Part shown: piece by piece, positions 11,740 to 22,827 of the stretch | How positions within the stretch are numbered: position 1 is the stretch's first letter | Layout of the letters: every line of letters begins with the position of its first letter | From: Xiphophorus maculatus | Lineage: Eukaryota > Chordata > Actinopteri > Cyprinodontiformes > Poeciliidae | Direction: 5' to 3' | Length of the DNA stretch: 64,000 nt | Assembly: GCF_002775205.1 (NCBI RefSeq) | Contig: NC_036460.1 | Span: 3,044,056-3,108,055 of the forward strand | Notes under the pieces: model-generated | Told to the model about the DNA's origin: nothing | Databases searched by the model: none | Seen by the model: only the letters and a program-made list of their open reading frames with translations | Translations under genes and position numbers: made by a program

Positions 11740-13195
11740 TGTTACGCAAGGACTTGAATATTCCAGTTTATTTCCTGGTTGGAAAATTTTGGGCGAGTCG
11801 TTAGTTTTAACACTTTTCAGAGTTTTAAACCTCAGTATGAATTTAATGAAACACTTGCAAACTTTAGTTAACTTACATTTAATTAGACATTTGAGTTTTC
11901 TTGTTTCTGTGCTTTAAGACGGAAACGAAGTGATGATGAGATTGTTTTGTAATATTTTCCAGGTGACGAACTTGTTGGCGCAGCGTCATGTGACAGAGGC
12001 GCGTCTCATTGGTTTTGTGTATACAAAGGTTTCAGTCATGGGACATTGTGAGACTTTTTTTTCTCCATCAGTTTGTTTTCAGAAAAGCTTTCGATGCAGA
12101 CGGAGTGGATCGCTGTCATCTGCACAGGTTGTTTTCTGTCAGTGCCGCACCTTAAACTTCCAGTTTCAGGACAGATTTTCTGTCCTCGAATGTTTGTTTT
12201 TCTTTTTCCTGTGAAGCTGCGTCACAAAATACACTTAACAGAAAACAGTTCAGACTTTTCCTATTGTTTTGTTTGTGATGAAGGGGAATTTTTTTTTCCA
12301 TTTAGTTAAACTCTCAATATTCAGCTGAACGGACTGAGGTGATGAATTTAAATTGGTTAATTTTATATTTAGGGAATCAGTTCTGCGTTGACCTGACCAT
12401 AATTGGATGAGTATTGTATTCATCCTACACCAAACTGTCCTGTTAAATAAATTATAATTTGTGTTCTGATGAACTTCAGATTGAAAGTAGCTTTTAAAGA
12501 TAGCAACCTTTAAACTGGTATTAAACATACCTCTAATTAATCAAACATTTTGGTAGTAAAACATATTTTTATTGGTTGTTCTATTTTTTTCCTTAAATGT
12601 TGAGTTTTTATAAACTATAAACAACAAAACGTCATAATTAACAGAAGAAAGGCTTGGAAACATCAATCTGTGTGTAGTTGATCTATAAATGCTGATACTG
12701 TTAGCTGCCCACAAATACTTAAAATCCACAAAAACTTGAAATCTGCTCTAAAGACTCTCATAACTTCCTTCTTTAATGATTCAAATATTCAATAACACAT
12801 ATGTTAGAAGCCATCCTATCATAACTACAGAATATAACATTTACAGACTTCCTTACTTTTGCTCTCAGGATACAGCCAATCAGTACCAAGGAAGATAAAT
12901 GCAGCTCCTGGATTGGCTGCTTTTTAAACGCCAGCCAATTTCACGTCAAGTAACCTTTCAGCTTCCCGAGCTGCATTTTCTTTCAAATATTTTAGATGTG
13001 CTCTACTGAAAAATCCATAAACAATTCAGGAATCACGTTCCACAGAATAAGCCGTAAATATTGAGCCGCAAACATTTTAATACTATTTTAATTTATTGAA
13101 TATTACTGCACTTAACTTTGGGCCTGAGTTTGCATACATTCCTCTCTGTTTTACAGATTGTGTTGGAGTAGCTCTTCCATTGGAAACCATAATCG
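11740..13195. other. spacer between claudin genes 2 and 3
   Basis: No gene is supported. Two promoter-like patches stand out: an E-box palindrome GTCATGTGAC (11985-11994) followed by ATTGG, and three CCAAT boxes at 12876, 12912 (reverse) and 12935. The overlapping short frames near 11930-12309 are T-rich and lack motifs. Confidence 0.45.
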
Positions 13196-13221
13196 GGTGT
13201 GTGTGTGTGTGTGGGCTTGTG

Positions 13222-13253
<32 letters not shown>

Positions 13254-13276
13254 GGTGTGTGTGTGTGTGTGTGTGT
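13196..13276. repeat. (TG)n microsatellite
   Basis: Interrupted TG repeat of about 80 nt with GGGCTTG, GCG and GGG interruptions. Confidence 0.95.
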
Positions 13277-13540
13277 TCTAGTCAATTTACAAGCCTGACC
13301 CAGTTGCAAAAGCTCAACCTGGAGCAATGGGCCAAACTTCCAGTTAACTATTGTGAGAGGCCTCTAGACGGTTATCCACATTGTCTGACCCAAGAACCAT
13401 CATTTAAAAGTTAAATATACCCATTTAGGAGGTAGAAATAATTAAGGAAACCCTAACTGAGCAAAAAAAGGGAAAAAATAACTTTGATTTAAACTCAGAC
13501 AGTGAGAAAAATGCTATTATTTCACAATGGAAGCATCTGC

Positions 13541-13790
13541 AGTTGAAACCAGATGTTTACGTACACTGGATAAAAAGACACCTACAGATTTTTTTTTTTG
13601 CACTGTCTGAAGTCAAATCACACCAAACTTTTCTTGTTTTGGGTTAGTTAGGATTACCAAATTTGTTTATATTTGCTAAATGTTGTGAAACTTGAAGAGA
13701 AGTGAGATTATTTTGTAACTTTCCTCAAATTCAAAAGTTTAAATACCTTTGGTCAGTATCAGGGATTACTAAATGTAATGATAAAAAATG
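13541..13790. mobile_element. Tc1-like transposon remnant (terminal region)
   Basis: CAGTTGAAACCAGATGTTTACGTACAC resembles the TIR of fish Tc1-like elements, which start CAGTTGAAGTCGGAAGTTTACATAC. It is followed by GTCTGAAGTCAAATCACACC. No transposase frame remains. Related sequence is at 61735-62000. Confidence 0.6.
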
Positions 13791-13800
13791 TATAACTTGG

Positions 13801-14010
13801 GTTAGACCTTTTGGGTTTGCATGCGCTGTATAATGGCTGCTGGAAAAGACCACTGTTTTGTTGTTGACTTACCATCCAGAAACCACTTGTTGCAGTCTTG
13901 TTGGTTGCAAAGGAGGCACCACTTCTGCTTTTCAGCGATGTATTCTATTATTGCGCATCTGTTTGCAGCCATTTTTATTTGTGAGTGCAAACTTGGAGTT
14001 GGTGGCGTGG
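13801..14010. repeat. dispersed repeat shared with 61.5 kb
   Basis: GGCTGCTGGAAAAG...TTTTGTTGTTGACT...ACCATCCAGAAAC...CACTTCTGCTTTTCA is repeated with substitutions at 61580-61700. The open frames across it on both strands are therefore repeat-derived, not genes. Confidence 0.65.
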
Positions 14011-14014
14011 CCAG

Positions 14015-14500
14015 CAGCTTATTAAGATTTAAAGAGGCAGTATTATGTAAACTTGTTGGGTTTTTTTAACTTTACATCATGTTATTCAATCATCAAAAAC
14101 AAACCTGGAGTGTTGCTTTGACTATTTCATGCATGTTTGAGAAATCCTTTAATCTCCATGGCAACTATTCAACTGAGCAAAACGTCAGGGTGGACCAAGC
14201 CCCGCCTTCGAGGCACATCTCCTCCTCAGAGATGCAGTTTCCAAGTTTCTGAGCTTCTGCTCCACGAAGCAGGTTTCTCCCACTCAGATCCTTCAGACTA
14301 GCCAGCAACAATTAGCAAACACCTGGTGGAACTGCTGAGCTCATTATAGTAGCTACTTTTCAGTGCAGCACTGGTAAAAACATTGTTAAAGGGTTAATAG
14401 AGAAGACTAATTCCTGAAGGCGGAGTTTCAGAAACAGCAGGAGTTTTTAAAGAGACAGAGGCCCAATTTCAAGATTAAATTAGGAGATAAAAATTCTTTT
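14015..14500. mobile_element. dispersed element shared with 55.4 kb
   Basis: The stretch with AATCTCCATGGCAAC, CCCCGCCTTCGAGGC, CTTCAGACTAGCCAGCA, TTCCTGAAGGCGGAG and AAAGAGACAGAGGCCCAATT recurs in the same order at 55415-55700. It is a non-coding dispersed element of unknown class. Another dispersed motif, CTAACCTGTTCAGGGAAGCA, follows at 14685. Confidence 0.65.
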
Positions 14501-14882
14501 AATTCATATTTGATACATAGAGCATTTTTATATCAGCTGAAGTTAACAGTTAATTGATTATGCTATAAAATGACAACAATATACCTGGAAAACAATACTG
14601 TTTCTTAAAGTGACAAGAGGAGACTGGAGTCTCATTTCAATCCGCTGAAATGAGATTGTTCATGTTTTATATATTCTACATACCTAACCTGTTCAGGGAA
14701 GCATAAAGGGTCACCTTTAAAGTAGCTGCCACTCCTGCACCTGCATGAGAAGGAATCTTGTTTGTCCAGAGAAACTCACCTGACAGCACCTCCTCCTTCC
14801 CATTCTGCGACAAACAGCTGGTGAGAGAGCTGCATCTCTCCGAGAACCGACTCACTCCTGCCGCGGACGAAGCCTCTTCACC

Positions 14883-15635
14883 ATGGGGAGGATTGGCAAG
14901 GAAGTGGCAGGCCAGGTCATCAGCTTCGCAGGCCTGGTCCTGGCCTGCGTCTGCTGCGGCGTCCCCATGTGGCGAGTGACCTCCTACATCGGCGCCAACA
15001 TCGTGACGGGCCAGGTGGTCTGGGACGGGCTGTGGATGAACTGCGTGATGCAGAGTACGGGTCAGATGCAGTGCAAGATTAACGACTCGTTGATGCGGCT
15101 GTCGCAGGACCTGCAGGCCGCCCGCGCGCTGGTCATCATCTGCCTGATCTTCGGCTTCATCGGCTTCATCATCACCTTTGTTGGAGCCAAGTGCACCAGC
15201 TGCCTGAAGAAGGACTCCAGCAACGCCACTGTGGTGATCATCGGCGGGTGTCTCTTGATCCTGGCAGCCATCTTGATCCTGGTCCCCGTCTGCTGGTCGG
15301 CGGCCGTCAGCGTCTCGGACTACCTGAGCAACTTGACCATTGAGACGCAGAAAAGGGAAATTGGAGCTTCTATTTACATCGGTTGGTGTTCGGCGGTGTT
15401 GCTTCTGATCGGAGGGATCATCCTGACCACATCCTGTCCTCCCAATAAGCCCTATTATCCCGCCTACAGACCGCCAGTATACACCTACGGGCGCCCGAAC
15501 GCAGCGACGTACGGTCCAGTGTACGCGGCGCCGTCCAACCAGTCGTACACCGGGCCATACACCGGGAGCTACGTCCCCTCCAAACCCTACGCAGCTCCAA
15601 CCGCGTACTCTGCTCAGCCGTACGTCAGAAACTGA
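14883..15635 (+). CDS. claudin with long Tyr/Pro-rich tail, gene 3
   Basis: Encodes 250 residues, about 40 longer than its neighbours, because of a cytoplasmic tail rich in Tyr, Pro and Ala (about 190-250). Landmarks are canonical: W30, G49-L50-W51, C54, C64, R81. Loop 2 is unusual: FYNP is absent and it reads DYLSNLTIETQKREIG, with an Asn-Leu-Thr glycosylation sequon. The tail ends PYVRN, so the usual terminal Tyr-Val PDZ ligand is followed by two extra residues (see findings). The start has the strong context CACCATGG. The predicted role is a tight-junction claudin, but ZO binding through the last residues is doubtful. The long antisense frame over this gene (374 codons) is a by-product of high GC at third positions. 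Confidence 0.93.
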   Translation: MGRIGKEVAGQVISFAGLVLACVCCGVPMWRVTSYIGANIVTGQVVWDGLWMNCVMQSTGQMQCKINDSLMRLSQDLQAARALVIICLIFGFIGFIITFVGAKCTSCLKKDSSNATVVIIGGCLLILAAILILVPVCWSAAVSVSDYLSNLTIETQKREIGASIYIGWCSAVLLLIGGIILTTSCPPNKPYYPAYRPPVYTYGRPNAATYGPVYAAPSNQSYTGPYTGSYVPSKPYAAPTAYSAQPYVRN

Positions 15636-15889
15636 AACTTTGGTTTGCACTGTATCATAAAACTGCATCTCAACAGATACTGTATTTTTAAAAGATGCTT
15701 TGTAATCCAGCAAAATGTGACGTAAAAGTACTTTCTTCAGTAGCTCTGATTCTACACCCTGTGGAGGAATGTTGTTCCCTCTTACCTGTAACTCATGCAT
15801 CGTTTTTCATAAGGAAACAACTGTTGTATTTATTTTCCAACTTTCTGAGTTGCTGTGATTCATTGTTTGTTTCCCAGAAAAACTGCTTC

Positions 15890-15895
15890 AATAAA
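15890..15895 (+). terminator. poly(A) signal of claudin gene 3
   Basis: AATAAA in TTCAATAAAATG, 255 nt after the stop codon. Confidence 0.65.
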
Positions 15896-16393
15896 ATGAT
15901 TGAGTCTTTTTACATTTTTATGTTTGTGGAGTCATTTCATACAATAATAACAATAAAACAAACAAGAGAGGTTTTTTATTATTGTTATTAAAAGTCACAA
16001 TATAATTATGGAGGACTGACAAAATTAAAAATAAGAGAGAGATATATAAATGGTCCAATAAAAAATCAATACACTTAAAATGCAACATTTTATTTAAAAA
16101 CGGAAAAATGTTATATTTTTTATGAATTAATTGACTTTCATATTTTTTTCAGTTAAATTGTAACAGTATAAATTTTTAAATTAGTTTTCTTTTCACTCTA
16201 TATAGATAGATTCATTCATTTATATATAGATACATACACCTCTATAATTTTATCTTAAATACATTTATCTTAAAATGTATTTAAGATAATTCTTTTTTAT
16301 TTATCTTAAATAAAAAATGGTAACTTTTTAGTTTAGCAAGTAAAATGCAATCTGAGTTTCTGCCCCAAATATTTTACACGCACACATATAGGG

Positions 16394-16394
<1 letters not shown>

Positions 16395-16421
<27 letters not shown>
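16395..16421. repeat. (TG)n microsatellite
   Basis: About 13 TG units. Confidence 0.95.
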
Positions 16422-16424
<3 letters not shown>

Positions 16425-17035
16425 TATAAATGTGTTTTTCTTAGTTAACCATTTCATGCATAGTGGTCACTACAGTGGACAGATATCTAAAAGCCATTTT
16501 CTTGTGCTTCCTGTGGATTTTTATGTTATAAATGCACACAGACCACTGAAGTGGACACTAATGCATCATAAAATATACCATCAACTACTGGCCATCAGCT
16601 GCAAATGCAAGAAATTATTTTTGTTAAATACAATATGGCCGACAGACAAAAAAGCATGAGAACCGACCCGCTCCCTCCTTCTACTGTAGACGACTCTTGC
16701 AAGTAAAAAAAATATTGTGACATCAGATAACCCCTAAGGAACAATACTACTGATGTATTTTTCAAATAACAACTTTGTATTTGGACAAAATGACAATTGA
16801 TCACATAAAAAAAAAAAAATCTTTTTACAAAAAAATGTTCCTACCTTTTTTTATGCCTTAAGAAAAAGTTTTTTAAAAATGGAAAAAAATTCTGATACAA
16901 AGGATCATAATTCATGCATGAAAGGGAAAATAGCTCAATTTAATATTAAATTGTGAATGTACATTTGTTTAATTTACCAACAAATAGCCACATTTTTAAA
17001 TTGGTATGTGTGCATCGATATATTTTTGAGATATA

Positions 17036-17036
<1 letters not shown>

Positions 17037-17084
<48 letters not shown>

Positions 17085-17114
17085 CGTGCGTGCGTGTGTG
17101 TGTGTGTGTGTGTG
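17037..17114. repeat. (TG)n microsatellite with CGTG core
   Basis: About 78 nt of TG units, interrupted by four CGTG units near 17080-17096. Confidence 0.95.
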
Positions 17115-18030
17115 CTTTCCAAAATAAGATTGGAGACATAAAAAAAAGTTTGTCTGCAATCATAAGAAGCTGTCAAACGGCCTTTAAAGGTAATAAATGA
17201 TTTTAAACATATTTGTAAAGATGTAAAAACTTCTAAAAGTCTTTTTTAATTATTATTTTTCACATAAATACATCTTGTTCAATAGGAATTGTTGTTGGTA
17301 TTTCATGGCTTCTTCCACTTGATAATTGAATGTTGTTTGTTCAAGAGGATTAAACAAAATAAAGTCATATTTAATAATTTTGAATATATGTCTAATAGAT
17401 GAGGCTTGCTTGTCAGATTAAAATCTTGTCAGTTGGTGTTACGCATACTTGTCATTAAATCCATGTTTCTGTATTATAAAATTTTTTTTTATTGTTCTGA
17501 TGTAATATTCTAATTGTAAATGTTAAGTTCATCTTAACAGATATAAATTGATTCAAAGTGGTTCACTTAGTGATAAACGTCCTTAAATAATATATTAAAT
17601 TACTGAATGGACCTGTAGTAAAACCAGGAAGAGACTCCCTAAATGGAAATAAAGATAGTTTTCCACGTCCGGTGAAACTCTCTATTCTAAAAACCTGAAA
17701 CCAGTTCTTGGAAGCGACCTCCCAGTCTGTCCAGCGTCTTTTGTTGTTGTTTAAATCAGGAATGCTGAACCTCAGCTGCACAAAGTCGTCCATCTTGTCG
17801 AAACTGCGTCTCAGCCGCACAAAAAGTCATGTGAAAAATCTGGTCAGACTGGTAAATCTCCACACAATCTGGTTTCAGATCCGAGGTGAAGCTGCTCTGG
17901 CTCCGCCTTCAAGCCAGACGTCCTTAAAACCAACTGAGGTTTGTCAGCGTTTGCAATAAGTTCTCCAACCGGCCGATCTTTCAACTCGTTTGTCTTCTCT
18001 GCTCGGTTCAGCCCCGACTCAAACTCCACC

Positions 18031-18714
18031 ATGGTGTCAATGGGACGACAGATGCTGGGCTTCGTCCTGGCCGTCATCGGCTTCATCGGGACCATCGTCA
18101 CCTGCGCCCTGCCCATGTGGAAGGTCACGGCCTTCATCGGCGCCAACATCGTGACGGCGCAGATCATCTGGGACGGCTTGTGGATGAACTGCGTGATGCA
18201 GAGCACGGGCCAGATGCAGTGCAAGATCTACGACTCGCTGCTGGCGCTGCCGCAGGACCTGCAGGCCGCCCGGGCGCTGGTGGTCGTCGCCATCATCGTC
18301 TCCGCCATGGGAATCATCCTGGGAGTCGCCGGAGGAAAGTGCACCAACTTCGTTGAGGAGCCTCGCGCCAAAGTCAGGGTGGCCATTGCTTCCGGGGTGA
18401 TCTTCATCTGCGCCGGGGTTCTGGTGTTGGTCCCCGTGTGCTGGTCCGCCAACACCATCATCATGGACTTCTACAACCCGGTAATGATCGACGCCCAGCG
18501 GCGGGAGATAGGCGCCGCGCTCTATATCGGCTGGGCCACGGCGGCGCTGCTCATCATGGGAGGGGCCCTGCTGTGCAGCTCCTGTCCTCCCAAATACGAC
18601 GCCCCAGAGTATCCCATGAAGTACAGCGGACCCAGATCTGCTGTACCTTATGGGTACAGCGGATCTGGCAAATCTGTGGCCAGATCCGTAGCCAATAGCC
18701 GGGCATACGTCTGA
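18031..18714 (+). CDS. claudin (claudin 3/4-like), gene 4
   Basis: Encodes 227 residues in one exon. The frame is open further upstream, but the first ATG is at 18031 in an excellent context (CCACCATGG) and gives canonical numbering: W30, G49-L50-W51, C54, C64, R81. A second in-frame Met lies at residue 4. Loop 2 has [18 protein letters not shown]4 is followed by CSSCPPK, and the tail ends RAYV, an intact PDZ ligand. Coding GC is very high compared with the flanks. AATAAA at 19084 gives a 3' UTR of about 370 nt. Predicted four-pass tight-junction protein; the paralogue name is not assigned. Confidence 0.95.
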   Translation: MVSMGRQMLGFVLAVIGFIGTIVTCALPMWKVTAFIGANIVTAQIIWDGLWMNCVMQSTGQMQCKIYDSLLALPQDLQAARALVVVAIIVSAMGIILGVAGGKCTNFVEEPRAKVRVAIASGVIFICAGVLVLVPVCWSANTIIMDFYNPVMIDAQRREIGAALYIGWATAALLIMGGALLCSSCPPKYDAPEYPMKYSGPRSAVPYGYSGSGKSVARSVANSRAYV

Positions 18715-19083
18715 AAGCTGAGAAAGACTGTAAATTATTGACATTTGTCTGCGAAATACCTTCCATGTGTCTTTCTGAAAGAAAGAAGAAAGAAGAGTAA
18801 TTGACCGACTGAGAGGCTGGATTCTTGAAAGAGATCTGGGAATCCTCAGCTGAAGACCTTTTTAAAGAAGAAAGATGTGGTGTGAGTTCTGGCACTGAGC
18901 GCTTTGTTATCTGAATGTGACGTCTGAACTGGTTTATGACCATTAAGACTTCTGATTGACTTTGTACAATAGACCAGTGATATATTGTGAATTTATTGTA
19001 TTGTATTCTATCCATTTGAAACATTATTATCATTTTTTTTTTTATCATTTATTGAATTGTGTTTTTCAACCTCATACGTTTGT

Positions 19084-19089
19084 AATAAA
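19084..19089 (+). terminator. poly(A) signal of claudin gene 4
   Basis: AATAAA in TTTGTAATAAAATATG, 370 nt after the stop codon. Confidence 0.65.
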
Positions 19090-19180
19090 ATATGTTTGTC
19101 ATATTATTACTGTTGTCAGAGATCATTTCTTGGTCAGAGATTCCCTTTTGGTTACATACCACCAGAAACACAAAAGTATT

Positions 19181-19609
19181 TATAAGTGCAGATATCTTAG
19201 TCCACTTAAAATAAGTACAAACTAACTCACAAGTAACTTTTCAGCAACATATCAGAGTTTGTTTTAAGTCGATAATTTATTAACATTGATTTAATAGTTC
19301 TAGTTTAATTGGAAAATTATTTCATGCATAACATGGTTAAAAATGTCTTATAAGTGAAAGAATCTGACGGTGGAACAAGAACTGGGTTGCTAGGCGATGG
19401 GCTGGGTTTGGCTGGGGTTGCTAGGTAACAGCGCCAATGAAACTAGAATTATTTCATAAATATTAAGGAATTACTGACTTAAACCAAGCTGCTATATCTT
19501 GCTGAAAAGTTACTGGTTAGTTAGTTTTGTCCTATTTCTTAGTGTACTAAGATATTTGCACTAGAAACTAAACCAATAATTCTGTGTAGGATTTTCTGTT
19601 TTTGCAGTG
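19181..19609. mobile_element. foldback MITE with X-box-like pair, copy 4
   Basis: Left arm traceable from ATATCTTAGTCCACTTAAAAT; right end TTTTCTGTTTTTGCAGTGC. The central module has a decayed motif (GTTGCTAGGCGAT, 19386) and an intact GTTGCTAGGTAAC (19417-19429), again 31 bp apart. Confidence 0.75.
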
Positions 19610-21987
19610 CATGCACAAAAATTTCACAATTCAAAAGTGTTTCTTTGATTCTCACAGAGAAATTACTTAAACATTCAAACACCTTTCAAAGTCTACCAAA
19701 TACTGATGCATATTTAAAACTATATTCATAAGTAACAGCTGAGACACTTTTCCTTTCTTAGAGGATGAGTTAAAACGTGTCTGTTGGGAAACTTCTGTGC
19801 AGGGAAAGTATGTAAAAACATGCAACTGTTCAAACTCGTCAGGCTTTTTCCAGCCCAGTTAAACCAGTTTTACTGTCCAGACCAGAGTCGGAGCCTTTTC
19901 TGTTTTCTGTCAAGTTTCTGCCAACATTAGGAGGAACTTATACACACCTCGTTGTTTACACGGGGAAAAAGGTCTGAATGTTTGGAGGTAGAAAGTAAGG
20001 CTCACGTTTTCTGAAGTTGTGTTTCAAAGAAACTTCACAGAGAATAAATGTCACTCAGTTACTTACTCAAGTTACTTTTGATAAAATGTTATTTGATCAG
20101 TTTGATGTATGAGAAATTAGACTTGATATTTGTGGGAACGGAAACAAAAGGAGCACTTTCTGTTTTTATTTGAGCACATATTGTAGTGTCACTCAGTAAT
20201 ACAATGACCTGTGTAGTACTTTGACTGCAAAGTGAACCAAACTACTTTAAAACAAAACACATTTCCACCAATCTGGTTTTGTACCAATTATGGGGGCATT
20301 TTATACCTGATTTATAGTTTTATATAGCCGCAGTTTCATAGAATAAGGTTATGACTTAAATAAAGCTTAAATTGGTTTTAGAGGCCAAACTGGAACCAGA
20401 ACCATAATCATTGGAGACAGGATGTAAATAAGATCTTCAAAAAATAATATACACCAATTTCCAAACAAAAAAGAGGATTTTATGATTATTTATTCATACA
20501 AATATGTAAGCATTCAGAAAAATATGCAACAGGTTAAGAAGAAGTTACTTGTTTTTGACTGTAAAATGAAAGTATAAAAGGAAGAAATGGAAACTTTAAA
20601 TCTTGATTTATGTAAACTCCTGCAGTCAGTATAATGAATGGAATAAGTTTCATAGCTAATATCTGTTTCTACATTTTGATCAATGCCTAATCAATGCTGC
20701 CAATCAGATCATTAAAAGATGGAGCTGCTTTACATTTTAAACTTTATTTCAATGCCAAATGGATCCAAATGTTTGTCTGTAACTTCCGATAGTGAAGAAA
20801 TGTTTACATGAAATCGTTGTGACTTTTAGAAATGATTCCCTTTACGTGAGCGGTGTGATGTCAGCACATCGTGATGTGGGCGTGTCAACACACCCTGCCC
20901 TGTTTCTGCTATCTGGTTTCACATTCCTTCGTCTGATGTCGAACACGAGCGACTGACTCGCCCACGAACCGGTTACAGGCGCAGTACTTCACCTAAAACT
21001 CATCCACAGGGGAGCAGCTTCCGCAAAATCTCACAGAGTCAAAAGAAAACAGCTGAAACTGCAGCTCTTATTTTTAGCTTTTAGGTTTCCTATAGCAGTC
21101 TGTATTACAGCGAAGTTGAAGAAGCCTCTGACTGAAGACACTCAAAGGTTAAAGGACCTTTTCTTAGCATTTGATTTTAAAATGCTAAAAAAAATCTTTT
21201 GTGAAATACACAACAAAGATAAACTTAAATATTCTAAAAGTATACAAGAGTCAAAACATCAATCTATTAATTTACTGTATTGATTGTGACTTAATCCACT
21301 ATCAAACTATTTCTCATCTTGCCATAAATCCACGTCTCTCCTGTTTAGACGTAAGATTAGTTTCATTCAACCAGGGAGTCTGATTATGATTAGAAATGAG
21401 ACGTCTCTCAAAAGATCACAGAAAAATGTAGTCAACTTTGAAAAAAATAATACATAAATTTACATATTTATGTTTTATTCTAAAAGGGTGCGTCAAAAAA
21501 TTATTACCTTCTCAATAATCAGTATAAAAGTATTTTTTGGCATCGCAGGAATAAACTCTTTCCTGTTTCCGTCGGTATTTTAATGATTAGTTTAGAGTTT
21601 AGTTTATTGCTAAACCCATAATAAACTAGTTTATTTAAAGTCACCTTATAAGACTTTCTACAAGGTTGAGTTTCATTCAATAAGATTTATTTACGGCTAA
21701 TTTCTCAAAGTTCTGGTGTGACCTTCTGCACTGAGTCTTCTAGTAACTAAACGATACGTCATCAGCTTTTAAGATAAATGAAGAGGAGTAAACAGTGTGA
21801 GTAAATCTGTGCTGGTTGTGGTTTGAGGAACTGATTTATTTTTAGAGAATGGTATTTCAGATTGTGAAACACAGGAGAGTTATGTCAGCACTAATTTAAT
21901 AACATAACACCCTCAGTTGTGAAATATTTCACATTGATTTGGTGAAAGTCAGAAGCACAATGATCCAACTGACTTTGTAACTAATTA
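19610..21987. other. gene-free spacer upstream of claudin gene 5
   Basis: No exon is supported. A GC-richer patch at 20860-21000 contains AACCGGTT (20967-20974), the Grainyhead-like consensus, and a TGATGTCAGCACATCG stretch. The rest is AT-rich. Confidence 0.45.
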
Positions 21988-22135
21988 CACTGCAAAAACA
22001 CAACATCTCACCAGGTATTTTTGGTCTACTTTACTGCAAATATCTTAGCAAACTTGGAAAAAAGGAAAAACTAACTGACAAGTAACTTTTTAGCAATATT
22101 TGTTAGCTTGTTTTTAGTCAAAAAGAGTTTTTTTT
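21988..22135. mobile_element. foldback MITE, left half, copy 5
   Basis: CACTGCAAAAACACAACATC start with family sequence up to TTAGTCAAAAAGAG; the right arm is missing. Confidence 0.7.
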
Positions 22136-22164
22136 TCCTTACATGCTTTGTGAATATCTTCATT

Positions 22165-22514
22165 TATTGCAAAAACACAAAATCTTACCAATTATTTTTG
22201 GTCTAGTTTATAGTACCAATATCTTTGTACAATTGAAATAAGGCAAAACTAACTGACAAGTTTTTAGACAGATGTAGGAGTTTGTTTTAGATCAATAACT
22301 CCCTAATATTGATGAAAAAGTTCTTGATTCACTGGCAGATTGATTCACTTATGGAAAAAATTTCTTGAACTTTTTCATCAATATTAAGGAATTATTGACT
22401 TAAAACAAGATCCTATATGTTGCTCAAAAGATACTTGTTAGTCAGTTAGTTGTAAGATTTTTGCACAAGAAACTAGACCAAAATACTTGGTAAGATTGTG
22501 TGTTTTTGCAGTGT
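22165..22514. mobile_element. foldback MITE, full copy 6
   Basis: Starts ATTGCAAAAACACAAAATC and ends TGTGTTTTTGCAGTG. The central AACTTTTTCATCAATATTAA marks the right arm. It ends 314 bp before the claudin gene 5 ATG. Confidence 0.8.
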
Positions 22515-22827
22515 TCAGATTCTTTAATCTCTGTCAAATACTCCCTTTGCTCCACATGACAAACTGTCATCATTTTCTGCAGTTGCATTCTGGTTAATAA
22601 TGTTCCAGGAACAACTTGTGCAGCATTCTGGCTGGTCTGTACTTGTAATTGTTGAAACCCCAACCTTTATTGTCCTTGCACACAAACACCACCTGCAGGT
22701 GTGGAATCATTTCAGGCCTTCTAGTGTTTCCCTCATAGCTTGGCTTTCACACCTCCCATTCTTCTGCTGCCTCTGGTTCACACAAACGTCCGGGCGCCAC
22801 TCTGTATTCTGCCAAAGACGCACGGCG

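Larger units (their letters stand above)
15960..18030. other. AT-rich spacer between claudin genes 3 and 4
   Basis: Contains two (TG)n microsatellites (listed separately), palindromic AT-rich stretches such as ATTTATCTTAAA near 16261-16315, and no supported gene. The short frames here run through TG repeats or AT-rich DNA. The last 150 bp are GC-richer and probably include the gene 4 promoter and 5' UTR; no TATA box is evident. Confidence 0.5.

Noticed and set aside
14676-15800. 374-codon open frame antisense to claudin gene 3, and similar long antisense frames over genes 2, 4, 5, 6 and 7
   Set aside because: They mirror GC-rich coding sequence whose third positions avoid stop codons on the other strand. 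They show no domain, and the sense strand has full claudin landmarks.
22600-22827. In-frame N-terminal extension of claudin gene 5 from an upstream ATG
   Set aside because: It would add 76 residues with no claudin-like sequence; the internal ATG gives the exact family N-terminus.
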